From the NCBI RefSeq assembly GCF_000737325.1, contig NZ_CP011125.1, forward strand, positions 1,612,001-1,676,000: a stretch of 64,000 bases of DNA, read 5' to 3'. How positions within the stretch are numbered: the stretch's first letter is position 1; each line of letters begins with the position of its first letter. The position numbers were made by a program, and so were the translations under genes. Under the pieces are notes generated by a model, which worked only from the letters and a program-made list of their open reading frames with translations, did not search any database and had not been told where the DNA came from. This stretch comes from Sandaracinus amylolyticus (GTDB lineage: Bacteria > Myxococcota_A > Polyangia > Polyangiales > Sandaracinaceae). Shown here one piece after another: positions 50,471-59,146 of the stretch.

Positions 50471-51483
50471 ACCCGAAGATCAGTTGAGCTGAGCCTGACT
50501 GAGGCAGTGACGAAACCAAGCGGCGATGTGCGCGACAGGCACGCTGCAGCGGAGTCGGCGAAGCACGCTGCGCAGCTCCTCTTCGGTGTTGGTTCGGAGT
50601 GCGCGCACGCCGCGCTTCAGGTGCGGCCACAGGAGCTCGATCGGGTTCAGCTCCGGGCTGTAGGTGGGCAGGTAAACCGGCGTCGCGCCGACGGCTTCGA
50701 TCGCGGCGCGCACGGCGACCATCTTGTGGCTGTTGAGGTTGTCCATGACGACGACGTCGCCGGGGCGCAGCCAAGGCACGAGGCGTTGACGAACGAAACG
50801 CAGGAAGACTCGTCCGTTGATCGCTCCACGGTGCGTCATGAGGAGCGGACGAGAGCCGATCCGGATCGCGCCGACGATCGACACGGTCTTCCAGTGACCC
50901 ATCGCTCGCTTGCCAACCGCTCGCGCGCCGCGCGGAGCCCAGCTGTGCTCGCGGCGCATTCCCGTCCGGCAGAAGGATTCGTCGATGAAGACGAGGCGGT
51001 TCGCGCTCAGCGCCGTGATGAGCGCGCAGAACTCGCGACGCCTCTGCCGGTGCTCGGGCGTGTCTGCTCCACGGCCCGGACCGGGTCTTTTTTTGAATAC
51101 CCGAGTCGCTGAATCGCGCGCTGCACGGACGAGCGGCTCGTAGAGATCGACGCCTCTTTCTCGAGCGCCTCCGTGAGCTCCGCGACCGTCGCATCGGGCA
51201 TCTTGCTCACGATCGCGACAAGCAGCGTCGCGATGCGACCTCGAATCGGCGAGCGGTTCCCTCCGCTGCGCGGCCGCGGCGCTACCGACCCCGACTCACG
51301 GTGTAGCCGGAGCACGCGACTGACCGTCGCTCGGCCAACGTCGAGCAGCGCCGCGATCTCCTCGTACGTGCGATAGCCGTGCTCGCGCAGCTCGACGATC
51401 GCCTTCCGCACTGCTTCTGGCGTGGCCGTTTCCACGGGCCGACGAGATCACATTTCCCGGATCACATCAACCGGGGTCCGGGT
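50471..51483 (-). mobile_element. IS630-type insertion sequence
   Basis: A 1013-bp element flanked by TA on both sides (50469-50470 and 51484-51485), the target duplicated by the IS630/Tc1-mariner group. Imperfect terminal inverted repeats begin ACCCGAAGATCAGTTGAGCT on the left and ACCCGGACCCCGGTTGATGT on the right. One two-frame transposase fills the element. Insertion has removed the end of the gene at 51467-51940. Confidence 0.85.
50480..51435 (-). CDS. IS630 family transposase, made by -1 frameshifting
   Basis: Frame 1 (51007-51435) encodes the HTH part: METATPEAVRKAIVELREHG, EEIAALLDVGRATVSRVL and AIQRLGYSKK. A run of seven A on the coding strand (51088-51094), followed by G, is a typical -1 slippery site. 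In the -1 frame the protein continues to LSANRLVFIDESFCRTG (first catalytic Asp), VVVMDNLNSHK (second Asp) and LPTYSPELNPIELLWP (catalytic Glu), ending at 50480. Total about 317 residues, normal for IS630. All DDE residues are present, so the element may still be active. Confidence 0.88.
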
Positions 51484-51940
51484 TAGAACCGTCTTGGACG
51501 AGTTGGAGCCGCTCATCGAGGATCGCGACCGGAACCGCGCGCACAGGTATCAGCACGAGTCGGTTGGGGACACCCGGCTGCTCGGCACGCGCGACCTCAG
51601 GTGGGCCGTCGAGGTGGTTCAGGAGCTGCCGAAGGATTTGCGATACCTCGCCGAGGGCAGCACGTTCGAGTACCCCGACAATATCTTCGATGCGCAGGTC
51701 GGAAGTACCGCCGAGGAACTCGTCGATCAGGTTCTGTTGGGCACGCGAGTCCAACGAGATCTTCTCCAGGAAAGGCTGTTGCAGGGCACCGGCGGGATTG
51801 TCTACGAGTGGCAGCGTCGCGATCGCGTGTACGAAGTCATTCATGAGCAACATGACGCGCTCCCTGACGCGTCGACCGAGTGCTTCAACTCGGATGAGGC
51901 GATCATTCGCCGGGATCGATAGCGGGCTTCGATCCGACAT
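51467..51940 (-). pseudogene. Gene truncated at its 3' end by the IS630 element
   Basis: A 157-residue reading starting MSDRSPLSIPANDRLIRVEALG, with a natural helical core (MLLMNDFVHAIATLPLVDNPAGALQQPFLEKISLDSRAQQNLIDEFLGG, ALGEVSQILRQLLNHLDG). The last codons (NPDPG) and the stop lie inside the IS right end, so the native C-terminus has been lost. If the IS is removed the frame continues open beyond 50469. Not recognised as a known family. Confidence 0.55.
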
Positions 51941-52305
51941 CGCCCCTCGACTACACGCTGGCGGGCAGCAGCCGGTGTGATCCGCCGACCATCAACTCGA
52001 GTCCCGCGTGCGCGGCTGCCAGTTCCGAGACTCGCCGACGCTCTCCGAGCGAGGTCGCTGAAGAGCACGCGATTCCGTCACGCATGCGAATCCATCACGA
52101 GCTTCCGCTCACGGGTGAGCGAGACCGCGGCGCGATATAGTCGTGCTCTCATGAGGACGATGGTCCCGGCCGGCGCGCTCCGTGTCCTCGGCCTCCACGA
52201 GCTGCCTCGCATCGAACCACCTCGCCGAGCGTATTTCCGGGCTTTGAGTGAGCATCCGAGCAGAAGCCGAGGAGCTCGGCCGCCGCGCGTCGCAAGGGTG
52301 CGGGT
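51941..52305. other. Gap without convincing gene
   Basis: 365 bp between the truncated gene and a lipoprotein gene. Open frames on both strands are Arg-rich and look like shadow. I see no RNA gene or strong hairpin. It probably contains the promoter for the lipoprotein gene. Confidence 0.5.
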
Positions 52306-53211
52306 ATGCTCGCGCTGATGCGAGCTGCTCGTCGGTCGGTCGCTGCCGCGGTCGCCGCGCTCGTCATCGGCTGCGGCGGCGGGCTCGCTTCGCACGCGGA
52401 CGCAGTGCGCGATCCCCAAGTTCGGGCCGAGCTGCGCGAAGCGCTCGCCGAGCTCGAGCGGCTGCGCCGTGAGGGCTGGGTTGAGCGCGTCGCGCGCGGC
52501 GAGTGTAGGCGCACGTTCGCGGCGCCCGATGGCATGCCGCCGGACGTGATCGGAACGCTCGCAAGCGAGCGCGAGACCACGCCGGCGCCGTGTCGCGAGG
52601 CCCTCGACGCGCTCGAGATGTTGCGCGCGCTCCGTACGCGGCTCGAGCGCGAAGAGGACGAGCCCGGCGTGCTCGACGCGTTCACGCGAGCGGTCCGCGG
52701 CGGCGCTCCGCTCGAGCACGAGTGTCCTCGGGACGGAGACGATCCGGTCGCGATCGTCGCCGCCGTCGCCCGACACGTCTCCGAGCTCTCGGTCGAGTGG
52801 GCCCTCGATGTCGGGATCGATGGCAGCGCCTCGCAGTGCCGGTTCGCGACGCTCGACGGGGTGCGGCGAGTCGCCCCCCAAGCCGGTGGATCGCCCAGGC
52901 AATGGGTCGAACGCATGCTCGTGCTGCGAGGTGACGTCCTCGCCCCGAGGGACCGTGCGACCAGGCGCGCCGACGTCGAGGCACGTGGCACAGACCCGCC
53001 GGCGCGGGCCTCGCTCGCCTTCTCGAGCGCGCTCGACGAGGGATGGTTCGTCCCGCCGGGGTCGGGACCGCACGCCAGCGCACCGGTGGTGGAGGTCGAC
53101 GTGGTCACCGCAGGTATCGGGGGCGGCTCGATCCAGGCATACCTCGTCGTGCGTGCGAGCGACGGCTGGCGCGTGATCGAGTCGAGGCTCGTGGGCCAGC
53201 TCTGCCAGTGA
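52306..53211 (+). CDS. Putative lipoprotein of unknown function
   Basis: A 301-residue protein with a lipoprotein signal (AVAALVIGCGG, Cys near 23). The mature part begins with a helical segment (DPQVRAELREALAELERLRREGW). Four further Cys (GECRRTF, TPAPCREAL, HECPRDG, SQCRFAT) could form disulphides. The C-terminus ends in a beta-rich domain (VVEVDVVTAGIGGGSIQAYLVVRASDGWRVIESRLVGQLCQ). No recognised family. It is followed 133 bp later by a membrane protein on the same strand. Confidence 0.65.
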   Translation: MLALMRAARRSVAAAVAALVIGCGGGLASHADAVRDPQVRAELREALAELERLRREGWVERVARGECRRTFAAPDGMPPDVIGTLASERETTPAPCREALDALEMLRALRTRLEREEDEPGVLDAFTRAVRGGAPLEHECPRDGDDPVAIVAAVARHVSELSVEWALDVGIDGSASQCRFATLDGVRRVAPQAGGSPRQWVERMLVLRGDVLAPRDRATRRADVEARGTDPPARASLAFSSALDEGWFVPPGSGPHASAPVVEVDVVTAGIGGGSIQAYLVVRASDGWRVIESRLVGQLCQ

Positions 53212-53344
53212 GGGCATTGTCGCGCTTCTTCTGTCTTGTTCTCGGTTGCGCTCGCGCCCCGCGCCGGCCGGACGAAGAGCGTCCGCTCGCTCGAGCATGC
53301 GGATTCGCATGGCGTGCACCGCGTCAGGCGCCAAGCTCGCCGGC

Positions 53345-54247
53345 ATGTTCGACCGCCCGCCTGCTCCCGCCGCCGAGACACCACCCGTCCCTCCGCACCT
53401 CGTCCTCGGCGGAGCCCTCTTGGTCCTGCGCGCTGTCGTCGAGCTCGTGCTCGCGTCGAGCCTGGGCGTCGCTCCGCTCGGCGCGGTGCTCTGGACCGGG
53501 CTCGTCGTCGATGTCGCGCTCGGCGCCCTGATCCTCGTCGGCTCGGCCCGCGCGATTGCGATCGCGCTCCTGCGCGTCGGCTTCGGCATGCTCGTCGTGC
53601 TCCTCGTGGCGATTGGCGCACGTGTGATCAGCCTGGCGCTCGTCGATGCGCTCGGCAGCGCGGCGGTGCTCGCAGCGCTCGGAGGGGTGCCTGGGCCTGC
53701 ACGACGGCGCGCAGCGGTCGCGCTCTTCGTCGCGCACGTCCTCGGTGTCGTCGTCTTCCTCGCCGCCTGGCGAGCGCCGGCGGACGGGCTGGGCGCCGAG
53801 GTGACGGTGCTCGAAGGCTCGGGGCTGCCGTATCGCATCTCGTTCCCTTCGAACGGATGGCGCATGCGCGACGCGGAGCTCGTGCGCGTCGAAGCGCCGG
53901 ACGCGCTTGCGTGGCTCGTTCGGCCCGACGTCGGCGGGAACGTCATGGTCGCCGCGCGGCTCGGCGCCGACCCGAGCACCACCGATCTGGACGAGGTCGA
54001 GCAGCGTGTCCTCTCGGAGCTCGGCGAGACGAACGTGGAGGTCTTGAGCCGAGAGCCGCTCGGAAGCGGACGTCTCGTGCGCATGCGTGCGCAGTTCGGT
54101 GGCATCGACGGCTATGCCGTCGTCGCGCTCCATCTCGTGCCAGGCGTCGAGTACCGCGTCCTCGGGAGCGTCGACATGCGGAACACGTCGTCCGAGCTCG
54201 AATCGGAGCTCGAGGCGATCGTTCGATCGTTCGAGCCCGGGCAGTGA
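53345..54247 (+). CDS. Membrane protein with C-terminal extracytoplasmic domain
   Basis: A 300-residue protein starting MFDRPPAPAAETPPVPPH. Four hydrophobic segments occupy about 15-150 (LVLGGALLVLRAVVELVLASSLGVA, LWTGLVVDVALGALILVG, GFGMLVVLLVAIGARVISLAL, ALFVAHVLGVVVFLAAW). The following soluble domain (about 160-300) contains YRISFPSNGWRMRDAELVRV and a C-terminal YRVLGSVDMRNTSSELESELEAIVRSF, a pattern seen in proteins that test for sudden load at the membrane. Function unknown. Downstream, a SUKH-like gene follows closely. Confidence 0.65.
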   Translation: MFDRPPAPAAETPPVPPHLVLGGALLVLRAVVELVLASSLGVAPLGAVLWTGLVVDVALGALILVGSARAIAIALLRVGFGMLVVLLVAIGARVISLALVDALGSAAVLAALGGVPGPARRRAAVALFVAHVLGVVVFLAAWRAPADGLGAEVTVLEGSGLPYRISFPSNGWRMRDAELVRVEAPDALAWLVRPDVGGNVMVAARLGADPSTTDLDEVEQRVLSELGETNVEVLSREPLGSGRLVRMRAQFGGIDGYAVVALHLVPGVEYRVLGSVDMRNTSSELESELEAIVRSFEPGQ

Positions 54248-54264
54248 CACACGAGCGCGAGCTC

Positions 54265-54627
54265 ATGGATGATCGCCACTCCGCGAGCGTCACGTCACCG
54301 TGCCGAACTATCGATGAGAAAGTTCGTAACTTCTGGTCTTCATCCGACGATTGGCATCGCTCCGTGGAAGGTGCCACGGAGGACGACCTCCTCAACGCCG
54401 AGCGCGTGATCGGACATCGGATTCCCGAAGATCTGCGCGCGATTCTGATGAACCAGGATGGCGGGATCTGCAGATACTCTTGGTTCGACGGCCCCGGCGG
54501 GACTCACTACGTGGGCCTGTTTCGATGCGATTCAATTGGCAGGTTCGTTTCGCGAGTTCCTCGAGGGCCTTCGAAGCGAGGATTGAGGACGCTTGCGGAA
54601 GCGGCGGAATCGGAAGAGTCGAGTTGA
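54265..54627 (+). CDS. SUKH (SMI1/KNR4) family protein
   Basis: A 120-residue protein starting MDDRHSASVTSPCRT. The SUKH signature is VEGATEDDLLNAERVIGHRIPEDLRAILMNQDGG, with a conserved W (SWFDG) following. Usual length is 140-190, so the C-terminus (after RFVSRVPRG) is short. SUKH proteins are commonly immunity proteins of polymorphic toxin systems; no cognate toxin gene is adjacent. A GTG at 54244, overlapping the previous stop, is an alternative start that would couple it to the membrane protein. Confidence 0.72.
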   Translation: MDDRHSASVTSPCRTIDEKVRNFWSSSDDWHRSVEGATEDDLLNAERVIGHRIPEDLRAILMNQDGGICRYSWFDGPGGTHYVGLFRCDSIGRFVSRVPRGPSKRGLRTLAEAAESEESS

Positions 54628-54908
54628 GGCGATCGGTACGTCTCAGCCGCTGACCAGCACGACCGCACTCGAGCGCATCGCGATCGCGCATGCCTGGTCG
54701 AGGTGGTCGGCGCTCCGGGCGGCGGGAGCGCGGTCGCGTAGCGCGTAGAAGATGGGCCGAGACCCTCGAGCGCACGGCGACGAGCGTGCGGCTCGCCGGT
54801 CCCGCACACGAGAATGCGAACGGGTGGGCGGCTCGTCATCGAGTAGCAGGCCGCGAGCGGAAGGTGTGCGAGCAAGCGCCGGAGCGCCTCCAGGACTGGA
54901 TCCCGAGG
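54628..54908 (-). other. Gap with possible frameshifted gene remnant
   Basis: On the minus strand, RPPVRILVCGTGEPHARRRALEGLG is in one frame (near 54840-54760) and PIFYALRDRAPAARSADHLD, then QACAIAMRSSAVVLVSG are in another (near 54755-54650). A single shift would give an 85-90 residue protein ending at 54643, directly downstream of the FHA-sigma54 activator. I cannot name it. It may be a decayed gene or a sequencing artefact. Confidence 0.35.
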
Positions 54909-56252
54909 TCATCGGAGGCCGTGCTTGCGCAGCAGCGTCAGGAGGTGCGGGCGATCCACCCGCGCCCGGCGCGCGGCCTCCGAGGCGTTGTGCTCGCACG
55001 ATTCGATCAGCTCGGACAGGTACGCACGCTCGAAGCGCGCGAGCACCGCGGCGCGCGCGTCGCGGTACGTGATCGGCGCTCCGTCGGCGCGCCTGGTCAG
55101 CGTGCCGTCGTCGTGCGCGATCTCGCGACCCTCGACCTGCACGCGGCCGATCGCGAGCGCGGCCTCGACGACGTTCCGCAGCTCTCGGACGTTGCCCGTC
55201 CATCGGTGCGCGCGCAGCGCTTCGAGCGTCGCGAAGCCGAACGGGAACGCGCCCGGAGCATCGGTCAGCTCGTCGACGAAGTGGCGCACCAGCGGCTCGA
55301 TGTCCTCGGGGCGCTCGCGCAGCGGCGGGATCGTCGCGCGCGCGACGGCGAGCCGGTAGTAGAGGTCGGCGCGGAAGCTTCCGTCGTTCACCGCGGCACG
55401 GAGATCGCGGTGCGTGGCGGAGATGACGCGGACGTCGACCGCGATCTCCTTCTGCCCGCCGAGCCGACGAAACCGCCGGCGCTCGAGCGCCCCGAGGAGG
55501 ACCGGCTGGAGCTCGAGCGGCAGCTCACCGACCTCGTCGAGGAAGATCGTGCCGCCCTGCGCTCGCTCGAAGGCCCCTGCGCGCGTCTTGTCCGCGCCGG
55601 TGAACGCGCCGCGCTCGTGCCCGAAGAGCTCGGAAGCGATCAACGTCGCGGGCATCGAGCCGCAGTCGACGACCTCGAAGGGCCCCGCGGCGCGCTTGCC
55701 GAGATCGTGGAGCGCGCGCGCGACCACCTCCTTGCCGCAGCCGGTCTCGCCCGACACGAGGACGGACACCTCGGTCGGGGCGAGCTGTTGCAGGAGCCGG
55801 ACGAGCGCCTTCATCGCAGGGCTCGCCGCGACGAGGCCGCGGATCTCCGGAACGGCATCGCTCTCGTCGGTCGATCGTCCGTCGGCGAGAGCGTCGGGCG
55901 GGAGCGTCGCGTCGTCCAGCTGGAGGATGGTGTCTCCAGCGCGGATGCGCGTCCCCGCGCGCACGGTCGCGCGCTGCACGCGCGCATCGCCGATCCACGT
56001 GCCGTTCAGGCTTCCGAGATCCTCGACGTCGATCCCGTCGCGCGTGAGCCGAAGCTCGACGTGGTACCGGCTCACCGTGCGGTCGGAGAGCACGAGCACG
56101 TTGTCGGGCGCGACGCCGATCGACGCTCCTCCCGACGTGCTCGGCTCGACCGTCGCGCCAGCGTCCGGTCCGTCCGTCACCGTGATCCGCAGGCGCCCCG
56201 GGCCCGCGAGCCGCGCGCGATCGCTCCGCTCCGTGCGCTGCGAGCTGCTCAT
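54909..56252 (-). CDS. FHA-domain sigma54-dependent transcriptional activator
   Basis: A 447-residue protein. Residues about 20-110 are an FHA domain (VLVLSDRTVSRYHVELRL, VEDLGSLNGTWIGDARV), which binds phosphothreonine. The AAA+ domain (about 135-360) has VSGETGCGKEVVARAL (Walker A), FGHERGAFTGADK (sigma54-contact GAFTGA loop), GGTIFLDEVGELP (Walker B) and the arginine-finger region YYRLAVARATIPPLRERPEDIEPL. A Fis-type HTH closes the protein (NASEAARRARVDRPHLLTLLRKHGL). It is downstream of a Ser/Thr kinase on the same strand (31-bp gap), which probably phosphorylates a partner or the protein itself. A common myxobacterial arrangement. Confidence 0.94.
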   Translation of the reverse strand: MSSSQRTERSDRARLAGPGRLRITVTDGPDAGATVEPSTSGGASIGVAPDNVLVLSDRTVSRYHVELRLTRDGIDVEDLGSLNGTWIGDARVQRATVRAGTRIRAGDTILQLDDATLPPDALADGRSTDESDAVPEIRGLVAASPAMKALVRLLQQLAPTEVSVLVSGETGCGKEVVARALHDLGKRAAGPFEVVDCGSMPATLIASELFGHERGAFTGADKTRAGAFERAQGGTIFLDEVGELPLELQPVLLGALERRRFRRLGGQKEIAVDVRVISATHRDLRAAVNDGSFRADLYYRLAVARATIPPLRERPEDIEPLVRHFVDELTDAPGAFPFGFATLEALRAHRWTGNVRELRNVVEAALAIGRVQVEGREIAHDDGTLTRRADGAPITYRDARAAVLARFERAYLSELIESCEHNASEAARRARVDRPHLLTLLRKHGLR

Positions 56253-56283
56253 GCGAGGGCGGCAGTATAACGAGCGAGCGCGC

Positions 56284-57276
56284 TCACGAGCGCTCCTCCG
56301 GCTCGAGCTCCGACTCGAGCGTCAGCGTGGTGCGCTCGTCGACCACCCCCGCGAGGAGATCGTCGAGTGGCCCGCGCCGCTCGACCGCCTGGCGGATGCT
56401 CTCGAACGCGTGCGTGAGAAGGTCCGCACCATCGCCGCCGCGACGGAGCGCTCGGGACGCGCGTGCCACCTCGGCGGCGCTCGGACGGCGCGCCGCGTCG
56501 ACGTCGCAGCAGCTCGCGATCAGCTCGGCGACGTCGCTCGCGATCGACGACGCGATCGGGAGCGCGCCGCCGCCGACGTATGCGCTCGTCGCGCGCCACG
56601 ACGTCAGCGGAGGCTCGCCCGCGAGCAGCGCGTGCAGCGTCGCGCCGAGCGCGTAGACGTCGACGGCCTGCGTGGTCGCGTCGCCGAGGATCTGCTCGGG
56701 CGCGATGTACCCGCTCGTTCCCTTGACGTGACCGGTGATGGTCCTGTCGGTGCGATGCGCGCCGCGGGCGATCCCGAAGTCCGCGAGGAGCACGCGCCCC
56801 TCCCACGACACGAGGATGTTCGCGGGGCACACGTCGCGGTGCACGATGCCGAGCGATCGCCCGTCGGGGCCCGAGCGCGAGTGCGCGTGATCGAGCGCGT
56901 GCGCGACCTGCTCCACGACGAAGAGCCCCACGTCTTCGGCGAAGCGACCGCGCCCACCGCGCGCGCCGGCGGCGACGCTCGCTGCGCGCGCCGCGTCGAT
57001 GCCGCGGACGAGCTCGTAGGCGACGTGCTCGACGCCGTCGATGGTGCCGAAGTCGAGCGCGCGAACGATGCTCGGATGCTCGAGCGTGACGAGGAGCCTC
57101 GCCTCGTCGCGCAGCATGCGCCGGACCGCGGGGTCGTCGCGGAGCGCCGCGATCGCGCGCTTGAGCGCGACGTCCCGGCCGGCATGCGGTCCGTCGAGGG
57201 CGCGCGCCTCCCACACCTCGCCCGTGCCGCCCGCTGCCAGGCGGCGCGCGAGCTCGTACCGCCGTCGAGAGCTCAT
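56284..57276 (-). CDS. Ser/Thr protein kinase (cytoplasmic)
   Basis: A 330-residue kinase starting MSSRRRYELARRLAAGGTGEVWEA (Gly-rich loop AAGGTGEV). Catalytic landmarks: VALKRAIAAL (ATP-binding Lys), IVHRDVCPANILV (catalytic loop HRD and Asn), LLADFGIARG (DFG) and GTSGYIAPEQI (activation segment). No membrane helix or accessory domain; a helical tail of about 40 residues follows. It sits directly before the FHA-sigma54 activator and is likely to signal to it. Confidence 0.93.
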   Translation of the reverse strand: MSSRRRYELARRLAAGGTGEVWEARALDGPHAGRDVALKRAIAALRDDPAVRRMLRDEARLLVTLEHPSIVRALDFGTIDGVEHVAYELVRGIDAARAASVAAGARGGRGRFAEDVGLFVVEQVAHALDHAHSRSGPDGRSLGIVHRDVCPANILVSWEGRVLLADFGIARGAHRTDRTITGHVKGTSGYIAPEQILGDATTQAVDVYALGATLHALLAGEPPLTSWRATSAYVGGGALPIASSIASDVAELIASCCDVDAARRPSAAEVARASRALRRGGDGADLLTHAFESIRQAVERRGPLDDLLAGVVDERTTLTLESELEPEERS

Positions 57277-57333
57277 CCGCGTCGAGCGTAGTCGATGCGA
57301 GCGCGTGGCGCGGCGTGCTAGGGTCGCGCCTCG

Positions 57334-58230
57334 ATGCGTCGTCTCGCGCACGCAGCGCTGCTCGCGACGATCCTGCTCGGCCCGCGGCCCGCCGCGGCGC
57401 AGGACACCGCGCAGCAAGACGGCGCGGCGCAGCAAGACGGCGCGGCGCAGCAAGACGGCGCGGCGCAGCAAGGCGACGCGGCGCAGCGACATGCCGCGCA
57501 GGAGGGTCCGGGCGCGTCGGCGCGCCGCGACGAGGGGCGCGCCGAGTTCGAGGCGGGCCTCCGCGCGGCGCGCGCCGGAGACTGGGCGAGCGCGCACGAT
57601 CGATTCGCCCGTGCACACGAGCTCGCGCCGCAGCCGAGCGTGTTGATGAACCTCGCAGGAGCGCAGCGACAGACCGGGCGCTTGATCGCGGCGGCCGCGT
57701 CGTACCGCCAGTGGCTCGCCACCGCCACGAGCGAGCGCGACCGCCAGCGCCGACCGGAAGTGGAAGAGGTCCTCGCGCGCCTCGAAGACGCGATCCCGCG
57801 GCTGACGGTCGTGTGCGACCTCGGTCCGGGGGACGCGCTCGACATCGACGGCGCGAGCGCCGCGCCGGACCACGAGGTCCTGCTCGACCCAGGTCCGCAC
57901 ACCGTCGCCGTCCTCCGTGGCGGCGTCGTGATCGAGCGGAGCTCGGTGCACCTGCGCGAGGGCGAGCGCGAGCGGATCGTGCTCGAGCTGGCGGGCGACG
58001 GCGCCGCGCCCGAGAGCGCCGGCGAGCAGCGCGAGCGAAGCATCGAGGATGCGATCGCCGCTCCACCGCCGAGCGAGGGCGAGGATCCCACGGGCTGGAT
58101 CGTCCTCGGCACGACCGCGGGCGCCGTCGTGCTCGCCGCGGTGATCGTCGGAGTCGTGCTCGGCGTCTCGGGCAGCGCGCCGCAGCCCTACAGCGGCAAC
58201 GTCCCGCCCGGCACGTGGGAGATTCGTTGA
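57334..58230 (+). CDS. Secreted TPR/PEGA-like protein with C-terminal membrane helix
   Basis: A 298-residue protein. A signal peptide (MRRLAHAALLATILLGPRPAAAQ) is followed by an AQQDGA tandem repeat (about 28-50). A TPR-like pair follows (about 65-150, EFEAGLRAARAGDWASAHDRFARAHELAPQPSVLMNLAG), then a PEGA-like beta domain (about 155-230, LDIDGASAAPDHEVLLDPGPHTVAVLRGG). A hydrophobic helix (WIVLGTTAGAVVLAAVIVGVVLGV) closes it. Such proteins are common beside Ser/Thr kinases in myxobacteria. Divergent from the kinase at 57276. Confidence 0.8.
   Translation: MRRLAHAALLATILLGPRPAAAQDTAQQDGAAQQDGAAQQDGAAQQGDAAQRHAAQEGPGASARRDEGRAEFEAGLRAARAGDWASAHDRFARAHELAPQPSVLMNLAGAQRQTGRLIAAAASYRQWLATATSERDRQRRPEVEEVLARLEDAIPRLTVVCDLGPGDALDIDGASAAPDHEVLLDPGPHTVAVLRGGVVIERSSVHLREGERERIVLELAGDGAAPESAGEQRERSIEDAIAAPPPSEGEDPTGWIVLGTTAGAVVLAAVIVGVVLGVSGSAPQPYSGNVPPGTWEIR
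57408..57485 (+). repeat. 18-bp tandem repeat encoding AQQDGA units
   Basis: GCGCAGCAAGACGGCGCG is repeated about three times exactly and then twice in degenerate form inside the secreted TPR-protein gene. The unit is a multiple of three, so copy changes would lengthen or shorten the linker without breaking the frame. Confidence 0.85.
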
Positions 58231-58246
58231 GCCGCCGCGACGCGCG

Positions 58247-59146
58247 CTAGAGACACGTCGCGTCGCCGTCGCACTCGGGATCCGCGCAGTCGATCGCTCC
58301 GTCGCGATCCTCGTCGACTCCGCCCGCGCAGCGCTCCGCCGGCAGCGGCGCCGCGCTGAACGTCAGGTCGAACGGAGCGTCATCGAAGTAGCCGTACACG
58401 TACACGAGGATCGTCTCTCCAGCGTCGAGATCGACCTCGACGTGCGACCAGAGGCGGTCCGGGCCGACGTCGTCCTGACACACGATCGACGGTCCTCCGC
58501 AGTCGCGGCGCACGTCGATCACGGAGTCGACGTTCGACCCCGGCAGCGTGTCGATCACGAAGCGGCCGGTGCTCGGCGCGCGCCATCGGAACACCCGATC
58601 GTGCCCGGCGCCGGGCTCGCAGCTCGCGGGCCGCGACGTGTCGCGATCGAGCGCGCGAGCGAACGTCCCGAGCGCGCTCCCGAGGTCCTCGGCGGCGCAG
58701 CTCGGGTCGAAGGGCGGGATCTCGCCGTCGAAAGGAGGGAGATCCTCGGGATCGATCTCACCGACGCACGGCGTCTCGCACGCGGCGTCGAGGTGGATCT
58801 CGAGGAGCCGGCGCTCCCCCGGCACGAAGCCGGTCACGACCCTGCGCCGGAGCTGCACCGCGTCGGATCCGATCGTCGCATCGCCGCGGACGTCGATCGT
58901 GATCGGGTGATGGGGCGCGCCCGACCTCGTGAGCCCGAGCGTGAGCGGCCACTCGAGCGGGGCGTCCTCCTGCGGCACGTGCGTGTCGAGGAGCTCGCCG
59001 TCCGGTCCGGTCACCTCGATCGACACCGACGAGATCGAGCCCGTGACATCGGACGTGATCACGACCACGAGCTCCGTCAGCGGGCTGCCGCACGAGACGA
59101 GCGTCGCGATCGCGAGCAGCAGGAGGATCGCTCGCGGGGCTCTCAT
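58247..59146 (-). CDS. Lipoprotein with Asp/Cys-rich C-terminus
   Basis: A 299-residue lipoprotein (ILLLLAIATLVSCGSPL, lipobox VSC). The N-terminal domain (about 25-125) is beta-rich (LVVVITSDVTGSISSVSIEVTGP). Then CETPCVGEIDPEDLPPFDG, a pre-peptidase-like domain (FRWRAPSTGRFVIDTLPGSNVDSVIDVRRDCGG, LVYVYGYFDDAPFDLTFSA) and a terminal CAGGVDEDRDGAIDCADPECDGDATC, a MopE-style metal-binding motif. Start overlaps the kinase stop (ATGA). The product is exported and could be the output or sensor of the coupled kinase. Confidence 0.78.
   Translation of the reverse strand: MRAPRAILLLLAIATLVSCGSPLTELVVVITSDVTGSISSVSIEVTGPDGELLDTHVPQEDAPLEWPLTLGLTRSGAPHHPITIDVRGDATIGSDAVQLRRRVVTGFVPGERRLLEIHLDAACETPCVGEIDPEDLPPFDGEIPPFDPSCAAEDLGSALGTFARALDRDTSRPASCEPGAGHDRVFRWRAPSTGRFVIDTLPGSNVDSVIDVRRDCGGPSIVCQDDVGPDRLWSHVEVDLDAGETILVYVYGYFDDAPFDLTFSAAPLPAERCAGGVDEDRDGAIDCADPECDGDATCL

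Noticed and set aside
51422-51922. 166-residue plus-strand frame overlapping the IS end
   Set aside because: Begins inside the IS and opposes a frame with better helical composition.
51977-52318. 113-residue plus-strand frame
   Set aside because: Arg/Pro-rich, no ribosome-binding site and overlaps the start of a clear lipoprotein gene.
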